Shown: piece after piece, positions 15,810-25,300 of the stretch
Layout: each line of letters begins with the position of its first letter
How positions within the stretch are numbered: the stretch's first letter is position 1
Origin: Corallococcus silvisoli
GTDB lineage: Bacteria > Myxococcota > Myxococcia > Myxococcales > Myxococcaceae
Direction: 5' to 3'
Assembly (NCBI RefSeq): GCF_009909145.1
Contig: NZ_JAAAPJ010000008.1
Coordinates: forward strand, 124,001-188,000
Length of the DNA stretch: 64,000 nucleotides
Program-made: the position numbers and the translations under genes
The notes under the pieces: model-generated
The model's input: the letters and a program-made list of their open reading frames with translations, nothing else
What the model was told of the DNA's origin: nothing
Databases searched by the model: none

Positions 15810-16859
15810 TTAGCGCTGAGCGGGGAGGGGGAAGGCGTCATCCCCCAGCCAGCGCAGGGTGAGGTCCAGCCGGGGCTCCAGCGCCACGGTCAGCGTGGCC
15901 CCCAGACGTCCCGCGAGCTGTTGGAGCACCGCTCCGGTGCGCGCGGGCAGGGCCTCAGCGGGGCACGCGCGGACGCGCAGCAGCCATTGGCCGGGCTCCG
16001 TGTCCGGACCCAGGTGGACGTCCACGGCCATCGCGCGCGCGGTGGCCTTCGCGAGGGTGCGCGCCAGCAGCTCCCAGTCCGCCCGGGCGCCTCGCACGGG
16101 CACGGCCCGGTCGGTGGGCAGCATCACCGTGGGCTCGGCCCGCCCCGGGCCCGGCGTGGGCGCGAAGGCGCGCTCCAGCACGGGGCGCAGGTCCTCCAGG
16201 CCCGGGACGGGGGGCGACAGGCGCCGGTCGATGAGGTCCTTCTGATCCGCGGCGACCTTGGTGATCCGCTCCAGGTAGCGCTGGGCCTGCGCGCCGAAGG
16301 GGCCCGCGGTGCCCTTGCGCATCATGTCCACGTAGCCCTTGATGACCATCAGGGGCGTGCGCAGGTCATGCGCCGCGCGGGAGCGCCGCTTGTCCTGCGC
16401 GGCCACCGCGCGCTCCAGGCGCTGCTTCGCTTCCAGGAGCCGCGCCTGACTTGCGCCTCGCGCGACCTCGCGCGCATGGGCCTGGAGCAGCGCCGGAGCG
16501 AAGGCGTTGAAGCGCGCCACCACGTTGCGTTGCGAGGTCGTCAGCGGCGCGGGCCACACGCTCAGGACGCCCTTGCTTCCCGGAGCCTGGGCGCGACGGG
16601 CGGGCACGTTGCCCAGCTTCATCACGCACGCGCGTCCTTCATAGAGGGCCGCGCCGGTCGCGCCGGTCAGCCGCAAGGACGCCTTCAGCAGTGCCTCCAG
16701 GCCCGCGCGCGTTCCTCCGCGCAGCGCCTGTTCAGCCACCGCCGTCAGCGTCGTTTCCATCCTGGCATCGAGGTCGTCCTCGATGCGCCGCCCCATCCAA
16801 GCCCCAGCCCGCACGCCCCAAGGAATGCGCATGCCTTCATGGAGGCGCAATGGCTCCAC
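15810..16859 (-). CDS. soluble histidine-kinase-like protein with degenerate ATPase region
   Basis: A 349-residue protein without membrane segments. Residues about 30-130 resemble a divergent GAF-type sensor. The HisKA dimerisation/phospho-acceptor domain has H164 in AAHDLRTPLMVIKGYVD. Beyond residue 230 the sequence lines up with the position of a HATPase_c domain, but I see no convincing N box or DxGxG; it reads RVRACPAEALPAR and ends RLDLTLRWLGDD. Either the ATPase is very divergent or this is a pseudokinase acting by dimerisation. No response regulator adjoins it, so it is an orphan. Several in-frame starts exist; the ATG at 16859 is used. Confidence 0.75.
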   Translation of the reverse strand: MEPLRLHEGMRIPWGVRAGAWMGRRIEDDLDARMETTLTAVAEQALRGGTRAGLEALLKASLRLTGATGAALYEGRACVMKLGNVPARRAQAPGSKGVLSVWPAPLTTSQRNVVARFNAFAPALLQAHAREVARGASQARLLEAKQRLERAVAAQDKRRSRAAHDLRTPLMVIKGYVDMMRKGTAGPFGAQAQRYLERITKVAADQKDLIDRRLSPPVPGLEDLRPVLERAFAPTPGPGRAEPTVMLPTDRAVPVRGARADWELLARTLAKATARAMAVDVHLGPDTEPGQWLLRVRACPAEALPARTGAVLQQLAGRLGATLTVALEPRLDLTLRWLGDDAFPLPAQR

Positions 16860-16985
16860 CGTGGCGCGCTCCGTTCCGCGTCAGGCAGCAATCCTTTACC
16901 CACGGGGATCCACCGGGACAGGCATTTTTACCGCCGTACCGGGTGCGTGGCCGAGCCAAACCCTTGCTCTTGCAGGGAAAAGGTT

Positions 16986-17002
16986 TTGGCCAGCCGCTTG
17001 CT
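16986..17002 (+). promoter_or_regulatory. candidate sigma-54 (-24/-12) promoter for the heparinase-like gene
   Basis: The sequence TTGGCCAGCCGCTTGCT has the invariant GG and GC separated by 10 nt and the flanking TTGGC...TTGCT expected for a sigma-54 promoter. The predicted start of transcription would be near 17013, about 27 nt before the ATG at 17040. An enhancer-binding protein would be required; no obvious binding site was identified. Confidence 0.5.
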
Positions 17003-17039
17003 ATTGCCTTCCCACGTCACGCTGGGCGGGAAGGGGCGG

Positions 17040-19115
17040 ATGGGTACTCTCGATTACTACGCGACGATGGCTCGGATGGCGCCCGGGGCACTGGCGAAGA
17101 GCGCCGTCCGCCGCGTCCAAGGTGTCGCGCGGCAGGCGCTCTACCGCCGCCGCGAGCAGATCGACGAGGCCCAGCTGCTGGAGTCCTTTGGCGCCACCCG
17201 GGCCGACGAGCTGGTGACGGTGGCGCTCGACCACCGCACTTCGCGGGCCTGGTGTGAACTGTCACAGCGTGAGTCCGCTCGCGCCGCCATCGAAAAGCTC
17301 CCGGGCGCGAAGGCGCGCACGCTGCTGCGCGCCGGGCGTGCGCTCCGCCAGGAGTGGGACGTCTTCGGCACGCCGGTGGCCTTCGGCGAGGGCAAGCCGG
17401 TGGACTGGTCGCTGGAGCCGGTGAGTGGCCAGCACTACCCCGTCGAGTCCGTGGAGCGCATGCCGCTGCACGTGACGGGCATGGATCCGAAGTATCCCTG
17501 GGTGATGGGCCGGCTCGACAGCGCGCTGGCCCTGGCCCAGGGCGCGTGGGTCGCGGACTCGCAGGGCGAGCGCTCGCGGCTGGCCACGGCCTTCGTCGCG
17601 CAGACGCTGGACTTCCTCCAGGCGAACCCCGTGGGCATGGGCGTCCACTGGACGTGCCCCATGGAGATTGGCCTGCGCGCGGCGAACCTGGCGCAGGCGC
17701 TGGCGATGTTCGCGGACGCGCCCGAGGTGCGCCGTCCGGAGTTCCTGGTTCCCGTGCTGGGCGCGCTCGCGGAGCACTGCGCGTGGGTGGAGGCCCACCT
17801 GGAGGACGGCGGCGCGGTGCCCAACAACCACCTCGTCTCCAACTACGTGGGGCTCGCGGTGGTGGGCCTGCTCTTCCCGGAGCTGCCCGGTGCCCCGCGC
17901 CAGGTGGCGCTCGCGGCGAACGGCCTGCGCGCCCAGATGGACGCGCAGGTGCATCCGGAGGGCACGTCCTTCGAGGGCTCCATTCCCTATCACCGCCTGT
18001 CGGTGGAGCTGTTCACCCTGGCCTTCCTCGTCACGCGCGGCGCGGGTGTGTCCCTGGGGCCCGGGTACGAAGCGCGTCTGCGATTGATGTTCGTCGCTGC
18101 CCGCGCCTGGTCCTCGGAAGAAGGCCTGGCGCCGCAGATTGGAGACAACGACTCCGGCCGCGTGTTTCCGTTCCAGGACCGCGCGGACGGCGACCACGGC
18201 TACCTCGCGGGGCTGGGCGCGGCGCTCTTCAACGACGTGGGGCTGGCCGGTGGCGTGTTCCCGGACGAGGCGGCGTGGCTCCTGGGCGAGGCGGGCCTGA
18301 TGCGTTTCGGCGCGCTGCCCGCGGCGCCGGTGCCCGCGTCGGTGAGCTTCGCGGAAGGCGGCTTCCACATCTTGCGCGGCGAAGGCGTCGTGCTCACCGT
18401 CTCCGCCGGAAAGCAGGGGCAGCGCGGCGTCGGGGGACACAGCCACAACGACAAGCTCTCCTTCGAGCTCCACGTGGACGGGCGCCCGGTCATCGTTGAT
18501 CCGGGCACGGGCACGTACACGCGGGATCCCTCCCTGCGCAACGCGATGCGGAGCACCGCGGCGCACAACACGCTCCAGGTGGACGGGGAGGAGCAGGCCC
18601 CGCTGGATCCGGCGCGGCTGTTCGCGCTGCCGGAGGATGCCCGGGCGCGCGTCGTGGCCTTCCAGCCCGGAGCGAAGCACGACCGGTTGGTGGTGCGCCA
18701 CGACGGCTACCGCCACCTGCCGGCTCCAGTGGGCATCGAGAGGACTTTCTTCCTGGACCGGCACGTGCGGGCGCTGGCCGTGGGAGACCGGCTCATCGGG
18801 ACGGGCCGGCATGAAGTGGTGGGACGTTTGCATCTGCCCGATGGGCAGGCGCGGTGGTGCGAGCCCGCGGCGGCCGTCATGGCGCGGGCCGGGCGCGTGC
18901 AGGAGGGCCCGGAGGCCTTCGAGGCACGGGCCCTGGAGATTGGACCGGCGGAGGCACCCGTGGGGTGGGTGCTCTTCGGGCGGGGGTTGGAGACCTCGCT
19001 CGTGCCGTCGCGCTACTCGCCCGGATATGGGCGCGTGGTGCCGGCGGTGTCGGTGGAGTTCCGGAGGCAGCTGGCGCCTCCGGCATGGCTGGGGTGGGTG
19101 TTCGTCTTCAGGTGA
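17040..19115 (+). CDS. heparinase II/III family polysaccharide lyase
   Basis: A 691-residue protein. The frame is open far upstream, but only as an antisense shadow of the kinase gene. The ATG at 17040 begins GTLDYYATMARMAPGA, and the heparinase N-terminal helical (alpha/alpha toroid) domain follows (MEIGLRAANLAQALAMF, VPNNHLVSNYVGLAVVGLLF). The C-terminal beta domain has GGHSHNDKLSFELHVDGRPV, then VDPGTGTYTRDPSLRNAMRS and TAAHNTLQVDG, the usual Hepar_II_III signature. No signal peptide is visible, which is odd for an enzyme of acidic polysaccharides and suggests a role in polymer synthesis or turnover on the cytoplasmic side. Followed by a nucleotide-sugar dehydrogenase that would make uronic-acid precursors. 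Confidence 0.88.
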   Translation: MGTLDYYATMARMAPGALAKSAVRRVQGVARQALYRRREQIDEAQLLESFGATRADELVTVALDHRTSRAWCELSQRESARAAIEKLPGAKARTLLRAGRALRQEWDVFGTPVAFGEGKPVDWSLEPVSGQHYPVESVERMPLHVTGMDPKYPWVMGRLDSALALAQGAWVADSQGERSRLATAFVAQTLDFLQANPVGMGVHWTCPMEIGLRAANLAQALAMFADAPEVRRPEFLVPVLGALAEHCAWVEAHLEDGGAVPNNHLVSNYVGLAVVGLLFPELPGAPRQVALAANGLRAQMDAQVHPEGTSFEGSIPYHRLSVELFTLAFLVTRGAGVSLGPGYEARLRLMFVAARAWSSEEGLAPQIGDNDSGRVFPFQDRADGDHGYLAGLGAALFNDVGLAGGVFPDEAAWLLGEAGLMRFGALPAAPVPASVSFAEGGFHILRGEGVVLTVSAGKQGQRGVGGHSHNDKLSFELHVDGRPVIVDPGTGTYTRDPSLRNAMRSTAAHNTLQVDGEEQAPLDPARLFALPEDARARVVAFQPGAKHDRLVVRHDGYRHLPAPVGIERTFFLDRHVRALAVGDRLIGTGRHEVVGRLHLPDGQARWCEPAAAVMARAGRVQEGPEAFEARALEIGPAEAPVGWVLFGRGLETSLVPSRYSPGYGRVVPAVSVEFRRQLAPPAWLGWVFVFR

Positions 19116-19177
19116 ATGGTGTGGGTCGGGGCGCGCGAGCCGGCGAGGCCGCGCGTCAACTGCTGGGAGTAACGACA

Positions 19178-20506
19178 ATGCGCGTGATGGTTGGCAACCC
19201 GTTGCTGGGTCGGATTCAGAATCGGGAAGCGAAGGTGGGCGTGGTGGGGCTCGGGTACGTCGGTCTTCCGCTGGGCATGGCCTTCGCGGAAGCGGGCTTC
19301 CCGGTCACGGGGCTGGACGTCGACCAGCGGAAGATCGACAAGATTGGCAAGGGGGAGAGCTACATCAAGCACATCCCCAGCGCGCCGCTGGCGCAGCTGA
19401 CGCAGGCGGGCAAGCTCAAGGCGACGAAGGACTTCGCGAAGGCGCGCGAGTTGGACTGCGTGATCATCTGCGTGCCCACGCCGCTGACCGCGTCGCGTGA
19501 GCCGGACATGAGCTTCATCATCCAGACGGGCGAGGCCCTGGCGCCGCACGTGCGCCCCGGCCAGCTCTTCATCCTGGAGTCCACCACCTACCCGGGCACC
19601 ACGGAGGAGGTGCTGAAGCCGCTGCTGGAGAAGAACGGCCTCAAGGCGGGCGTGGACTTCTTCCTGGCCTTCAGCCCCGAGCGCGAGGATCCGGGCAACA
19701 AGGGCTTCAACACCAAGACGATCCCGAAGGTCGTGGGCGGCTACTCGCCCGCGTGCCTCGAGGTGGCGGTCGCCCTGTACGGCAGCGCGCTGAAGGAAGT
19801 GGTGCCGGTGTCCTCCACCCGCGTGGCGGAGCTCGCCAAGCTGCTGGAGAACATCTACCGCTGCGTGAACATCGCGATGGTCAACGAGATGAAGATGCTC
19901 TGCGACCGCATGAACGTGGACGTGTGGGAGGTCATCCAGGCCGCCAGCACCAAGCCCTTCGGCTTCCAGCCGTTCTACCCGGGCCCCGGCCTGGGCGGGC
20001 ACTGCATCCCCATCGATCCGTTCTACCTGACGTGGAAGGCGCGCGAGTTCGAGTTCCATACCAAGTTCATCGAACTGGCCGGTGAGGTGAACTGGCAGAT
20101 GCCCTACTACGTGGTGCAGCGCACGATGGAGGCGCTCAACCAGAACAAGAAGGTGCTCAACGGCGCGAAGGTGCTCTGCATCGGCGCGGCGTACAAGAAG
20201 GACATCGACGACTTCCGCGAGTCCCCGTCGCTGCGCGTGATGACGCTCCTCAAGGAGAAGGGCGCGGAGATCAGCTACCACGACCCGTTCGTGAAGGAGC
20301 TGCACAAGGGCCACGGCTTCAACATGGAGATGAAGTCCGTCCCGCTGGAACCGGAGAAGCTCAAGCAGTACGACGCGGTGATGATCCTCACGGACCACTC
20401 GCACATCGACTACAACGAGCTGGTCCAGCGCTCGAACATCGTCGTCGACACGCGCAACGCGACCAAGGCCGTCACGCAGGGCCGCGAGAAGATCGTCAAG
20501 GCGTAG
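19178..20506 (+). CDS. nucleotide-sugar (UDP-Glc/UDP-GlcNAc-type) dehydrogenase
   Basis: A 442-residue enzyme of the UDP-glucose/UDP-HexNAc/GDP-mannose dehydrogenase family that oxidises the C6 hydroxyl to a carboxylate with two NAD+. The ATG at 19178 is preceded by GGGAG. The Rossmann motif is VGLGYVGLPLGMAF. The catalytic Cys is C276 in GLGGHCIPIDPFYL, and the central domain has ENIYRCVNIAMVNEM. GGHCIPxDPxYL is typical of the UDP-N-acetylhexosamine 6-dehydrogenase (WbpA/TuaD-like) branch, but the substrate is not certain. It likely supplies uronic-acid sugars for an exopolysaccharide, in line with the heparinase-like gene 62 nt upstream, with which it is probably co-transcribed. Confidence 0.92.
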   Translation: MRVMVGNPLLGRIQNREAKVGVVGLGYVGLPLGMAFAEAGFPVTGLDVDQRKIDKIGKGESYIKHIPSAPLAQLTQAGKLKATKDFAKARELDCVIICVPTPLTASREPDMSFIIQTGEALAPHVRPGQLFILESTTYPGTTEEVLKPLLEKNGLKAGVDFFLAFSPEREDPGNKGFNTKTIPKVVGGYSPACLEVAVALYGSALKEVVPVSSTRVAELAKLLENIYRCVNIAMVNEMKMLCDRMNVDVWEVIQAASTKPFGFQPFYPGPGLGGHCIPIDPFYLTWKAREFEFHTKFIELAGEVNWQMPYYVVQRTMEALNQNKKVLNGAKVLCIGAAYKKDIDDFRESPSLRVMTLLKEKGAEISYHDPFVKELHKGHGFNMEMKSVPLEPEKLKQYDAVMILTDHSHIDYNELVQRSNIVVDTRNATKAVTQGREKIVKA

Positions 20507-20525
20507 GGCCCGCGGGCAGGGCTTG

Positions 20526-20585
20526 CAGGCAGAGGGGTCCTCGCTTCACGCCTGGCGCGTGAGGGGAGGGCCCTCGCCTGTTTTT
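20526..20585 (+). terminator. rho-independent terminator after the nucleotide-sugar dehydrogenase
   Basis: A long imperfect hairpin: the outer stem pairs CAGGC(A)GAGGG with CCCTCGCCTG, and the inner stem pairs CCTCGCTTCACGC with GCGTGAGGGGAGG. It is followed directly by TTTTT. It starts 19 nt after the stop of the dehydrogenase and ends 15 nt before the start of the next gene, so that gene needs a promoter within or near the hairpin, or read-through. Confidence 0.7.
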
Positions 20586-20600
20586 GGCTACAGTGCGCCC

Positions 20601-22343
20601 GTGCCCAGCGCCTTCCGCCCCTTGTTCCCGCTGTCCCTGGCCGCGTCCCTTTTGATGGGCGCGGCGCCCGTGAAGGATCCGCGCGCCCAGCTCCTGGACG
20701 CGATGAGCGCGGAGCTGACGCGCAACCAGCAGCAGCTCAAGGTGAACGGCCACGAAGCGCCGTACTTCCTGAGCTACGGCGTGAAGGACTACGAGTCGCG
20801 GCTGATCATCGCGCGCTACGGGGCGCTGTTCCAGGACGACGACTACCGCGAGCGCAAGCTGGGCGTGGACGTGCGCGTGGGCAGCTACGACTACGACAGC
20901 TCCGTGGCGGACTCGCTCGACTTCGGCTTCAGCACCAGCAAGGGCTCCAGCTACACCGCGCGCAAGGACGGGCCGCTGGATGACTCGCCGCTGGCGCTGC
21001 GCACGGCGCTGTGGCTCGTGACGGATGAGAAGTACAAGGCCGCGCTCTTCCAGTACCTGAAGAAGAAGGGCGAGGACGTCTACTCCGTGGAGGACCCCAA
21101 GCGGCCCGCGTCCTTCTCCCAGGAGGCGCCCGCCACCTACGTCCAGCCGCCGGTGCCGTTCCCATTCGACAGAGAGAAGTGGCGCAAGCTGGCGCGCGAC
21201 GTGTCCGCGCGCTTCAACGCGCACCCGGAGCTGTTCGACTCGGAGGTGCGCGTCACCGCGGACAAGTCCACGCGCCTGTTCGTGTCCTCCGAAGGCACGC
21301 GCCTCATCACGGAGGAGACGCTGTACGCGTTCCATGTCTCCGCGGTGACGCGGGCGCCGGACGGGCAGCTGCTGGACGACTCGCGCAGCTTCTACCTGCC
21401 CACCGAGGCGGGGATGCCGGACGAGGCGAAGGTGCACGCGGCGGCGCAGAAGGTCATCGACGAGCTGCTCGCGCTCCGGCAGGCGCCGGCCATCACGCCG
21501 TACGCGGGGCCCGCCATCCTGGCCCCGGAGGCCGCGGGCGTGCTCTTCCACGAGACGCTGGGCCACCGCCTGGAGGCGGACCGGCAGGATGGCGACACCG
21601 ACGGCAAGACGTTCAAGGGACAGGAGGGCAAGCAGATCCTCCCGGCCTTCCTGTCGCTGCGGGATGATCCGTCGAAGCGCGAGGTGAACGGCGAGCCGCT
21701 CAACGGCTACTACCTCTACGACGAGGAGGGCGTGAAGGGGCAGCCGGTGAGCCTGGTGGAGAAGGGCGAGCTCAAGGGCTACCTGATGAGCCGCCACCCG
21801 GTGGAGGGCTTTCCGAAGTCCAACGGCCACGGGCGAGGGCAGGGCACGCTCCAGCCGGTGGCGCGGATGGCGAACCTGCTGGTGGACAGCACGAAGCAGG
21901 TGAGCGACGCGGAGCTGAAGAAGATGCTCGTCGCGGAGGCGAAGCGGCAGGGCAAGCCGTACGGGCTCATCATCCGCGACATCACCGGCGGCAACACCAA
22001 CACGTCCAGCTACGGCTACCAGGCCTTCAAGGGCGTTCCGCGCAGGGTGTACCGCGTGGACGTGAAGACGGGCGAGGAGGCGCTGGTGCGAGGCGTGGAG
22101 ATCGTCGGTACGCCGCTGTCGTCGGTGAACCGCATCCTCGCCACGGGCCAGCGGCTGGGCGTGTTCAACGGCTTCTGCGGCGCGGAGAGCGGCAACGTCC
22201 CGGTGTCCACCGTGGCGCCCGCGGTGCTGCTCCAGGAGCTGGAGCTGCAGCGGGCGATGGAGGGGAAGGACCGCCCGCCGCTGCTCCCCAGCCCGGCCGC
22301 CTCACCACAGGCGGCCGGACCGGAGGCGAAGGCGAAGCCCTAG
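20601..22343 (+). CDS. exported TldD/PmbA-like metallopeptidase
   Basis: A 580-residue protein of the TldD family. I start at the GTG at 20601, which gives a signal-peptide-like N-terminus (FRPLFPLSLAASLLMGAAP). The zinc-binding HExxxH motif is HETLGH near residue 316, and the third ligand candidate is the Cys in FNGFCGAESGN near the C-terminus. The family domain is also recognisable from GQGTLQPVARMANLLVDS and GLIIRDITGGNTNTSSYGY. Classical TldD pairs with TldE and is cytoplasmic; here there is no tldE neighbour, and the protein seems to be exported, which is unusual. Its stop overlaps the convergent GH13 gene by 4 nt (CTAG). The Pro/Ala-rich tail is probably disordered. Confidence 0.82.
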   Translation: MPSAFRPLFPLSLAASLLMGAAPVKDPRAQLLDAMSAELTRNQQQLKVNGHEAPYFLSYGVKDYESRLIIARYGALFQDDDYRERKLGVDVRVGSYDYDSSVADSLDFGFSTSKGSSYTARKDGPLDDSPLALRTALWLVTDEKYKAALFQYLKKKGEDVYSVEDPKRPASFSQEAPATYVQPPVPFPFDREKWRKLARDVSARFNAHPELFDSEVRVTADKSTRLFVSSEGTRLITEETLYAFHVSAVTRAPDGQLLDDSRSFYLPTEAGMPDEAKVHAAAQKVIDELLALRQAPAITPYAGPAILAPEAAGVLFHETLGHRLEADRQDGDTDGKTFKGQEGKQILPAFLSLRDDPSKREVNGEPLNGYYLYDEEGVKGQPVSLVEKGELKGYLMSRHPVEGFPKSNGHGRGQGTLQPVARMANLLVDSTKQVSDAELKKMLVAEAKRQGKPYGLIIRDITGGNTNTSSYGYQAFKGVPRRVYRVDVKTGEEALVRGVEIVGTPLSSVNRILATGQRLGVFNGFCGAESGNVPVSTVAPAVLLQELELQRAMEGKDRPPLLPSPAASPQAAGPEAKAKP

Positions 22344-25300
22344 CCGACCTTCTTCATCACCACGTAACCGGCGGCGGGGATGTTCACCGGGGTGTTCCCG
22401 CCGTTCAGCGTGGCGCCGTAGTTGCCGAAGTTGCTCCCGCCGTACGCGGCGGCGTCGCTGTTCAGCACTTCCTTCCACTGGCCCGGGGGCAGGGGCAGCG
22501 CGTACCCCTCCAGGTTCTTCTTGTTGAGGCTGCCCACGACGAGGAACTCCTCGTTGCCCGCCTTGCGCGTGAAGGCCATCACGCTGTCGTCGTTGTGGGT
22601 GTAGACGCGCTTGACCTCCGCCGCCGCGCTGAAGGCCCCGCTGCTGTTCCTCAGGCCGATGGCGTCCTTGTAGAACGTGAAGCTCTGCCGGCGGGTGACG
22701 TCGAGCATCGCGTCCTTGCGCTCGGAGGCGGGCAGGCTGGCGACCTCGTTGAAGAGCTTGCGGTCATCCGCGGAGAAGGCCTTGTAGGCGCTGTCCTTCG
22801 TGCGTGCGTCCGGGGACAGGCTGAACAGGCGCTCGTAGGTGGCCTTCGTGGTGTCGTTGAACGTCACCTTGCCGAAGTCCACGTCCTTGCCCACGTCCTG
22901 CCAGCTCCAGTCGCTGTCCCAGGTGGACGGGTTGCCCCAGCGGAAGTCGTTCTGCGCGCCGAACTCGTCGCCCTGGAAGAACATCGGGATGCCGGGGCCG
23001 GCCATGCCGATGCCGGCGGCGAAGCGGGCGGCGCCGCGCGTCCACTGGTCCGGGAAGTCGGTGGCGTTCTCCCCCTCCGCGGTGTTCATGGTGCGCTGCG
23101 CGTTTCCGACCTCGTCGTGGTTGGAGATGATGGACAGCGCGTTCTTCCAGCTGTCCAGGCCGCGCGGCGACGTCATCAGGTTCACGAACGCGTCCACGTC
23201 CGTCTTCATCCCGCGCGCGGCGGCCTGCACCAGGCCCGGCTTGCTGTTGTCGTTGATGAGCCGGTGCTGGAACTCCGTGTACCACTGGGCGTCGAAGCCG
23301 CCGCCCGTGCCGTCCGGCTGCGCCGGGCGCGAGATGGCCGGGTCGTAGTCGAACTGCTCCGCCACGGTCCACACGTTGGGGTTGAGGAAGTGCACCTGGC
23401 GGTTGATCTCGCGGAGCATGTCCCAGCCCGCCTTGCCGCCCACTCCCTTGATGGGCTCCGTGAAGTCGAATCTCAGGCCGTCGAACTTCAGCTCGGACAC
23501 CTGCTGCACGGCGTGGTCCACGAACAGCTGCTTCACCTGCGGCGTGTCGTACGCGGGCACGGAGCCCCACGGCGTGTCGCGCTGCTCGAACTGGCCGGGC
23601 TCCTTGGACCAGTTGAAGTACGGGTTGCTGGGGCCGCCCACGTTCCACAGGCCGTTGTAGTCGCCGAACACGTGGTTGTAGACGACGTCCGACACCACGT
23701 TGAGGCCCTTGCCGTGGGCCGCGTCGATGAAGCGCTTCAGCGCCTCATCGCCCTCCACCCACTTGCCGGTCTCGTCCTCGAAGCCCAGGGAGCTCTCCGT
23801 CGCCAGGCTGTTGACGCCCAGGTAGCCCCAGTTGCGCGCGCCCTCGACTTCGTTCGTGGGCAGCAGCTCCAGCGTGGTGACGCCCAGCTCCTTGAAGTAA
23901 TCCAGCTTCTGGATCAGGTCCTCCATGGTGGAGCGGTTGGCGTTGCCCGCCTGGCCCAGGAAGCTGCCCGCGTGCAGCTGGTACACCACCCACTTCGACG
24001 GATCCTTCTCCCGCGGGACGTCGTCGTTCTTGAACTGGAACGTCGTCGGGTCGGTGATGACGGAGCCGCGGAAGGACACGCCGCTGCCCACGGTGATGAG
24101 GTCGCTCCAGGGGTCGTTCTCCGACGACGCCAGGCGCTCCGCGTCGGAGACCTTGCCGTCGTTGTTCACGTCGGAGCGCAGGTGGAGCTTGCCCTGGGCG
24201 TCCTTGTCGAACACCTGGAACTCGTAGCGCAGGCCGGCGAGCTTCTCCGGATCATTGACGAGCGTGGTCCACGCGCCGCCCTCGTTCGTCATCTTGATGC
24301 GGCCGTCATCCGTCACGTTGCGCGACCAGAAGTCGTTGAACTTCCCGCCGCGCAGCTTGTCGATGAGGGTGTCGTCGAACGAGCCCAGGCGCTCCTGGAG
24401 CTGCTTCTTGTCGAGCGGGTTGCCGTCGCCGTCCTTGAGCACCAGGTAGGCGCTGTCAGCGGTCTCCGCCTCGTCGATGTCGAAGCGCATCAGGCCGGTG
24501 GCGCCGGTGAAGTAGCGGTCCACCTCCTTGCCGCGCGTGGGGTCCAGGTACAGCCGGTCCAGGCCGCGCTGCTCGCCCATCATCCGGCGCGCGTAGGGGT
24601 CCGGCCGGTCGCTGGTGGCGCCCGTGGAGTCCACGACCTCGTAGACATAGGCCTTGCCCTCCAGCTGCTCCCACGCGCCCTTCGCCTGCGCGGTCCAGTT
24701 GCCGCCCTCGTCGCGCGTCATCGGGATGCGCTGCTCGCGGCCCTGCTTGTCCGTCACCTTCACCTGCACGGCCCGCGCGTCCGGCGCCCAGAACTTGAAC
24801 GACGCGTCCTTGCCGGAGCGCTGCGCGCCCATCTGGTGGTACGTCGTGGGCGAGTACGACGCGGTGGACTTGGACAGGTCCAGCTTGAGGTTGCCCTCGC
24901 CCATCACCGCCCACTGGTCCTTGCCCGCGGGGCCGTCCACGCTGACGCCCCACTCCCAGTTGCGGGCGAGGCCGTCGTCCGCCACCTTCACCGTGGCCTC
25001 GTACTTGCCATTGCCCAGCGACTTCATGGGGATGCCGCCGGAGGACCACTGCGCGTTGTAGCGGCCGTCCGCGTCCCAGCTGCCCTTGAGCTTTGGGTGG
25101 GTGAGCTGCGCGTGCGGGCCCGCGTCGTACGTGAAGGTGATGGTGCGGACCGTGGGGTTCTCCACCGTCGCGCCGGAGCGCACCGCCTGGGTGGGCGCGG
25201 CGCCCAGCAGGGCCCCCGCGTTGGCGGAGCGGGCCAGCGTGCCGGAGCCGGCCACCGGGGCGCGGGCCGTGGGACCCGGAGTGGATTCGAAGGCGGACTG

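Noticed and set aside
15921..17039. Long upstream extension of the heparinase-like gene
   Set aside because: This part is antisense to the histidine-kinase gene, Arg/Gln/His-rich, and has no heparinase features; the real start is at 17040.
18854..19177. N-terminal extension of the nucleotide-sugar dehydrogenase
   Set aside because: Overlaps the end of the lyase gene in another frame and has no similarity to the family; the ATG at 19178 has a ribosome site.
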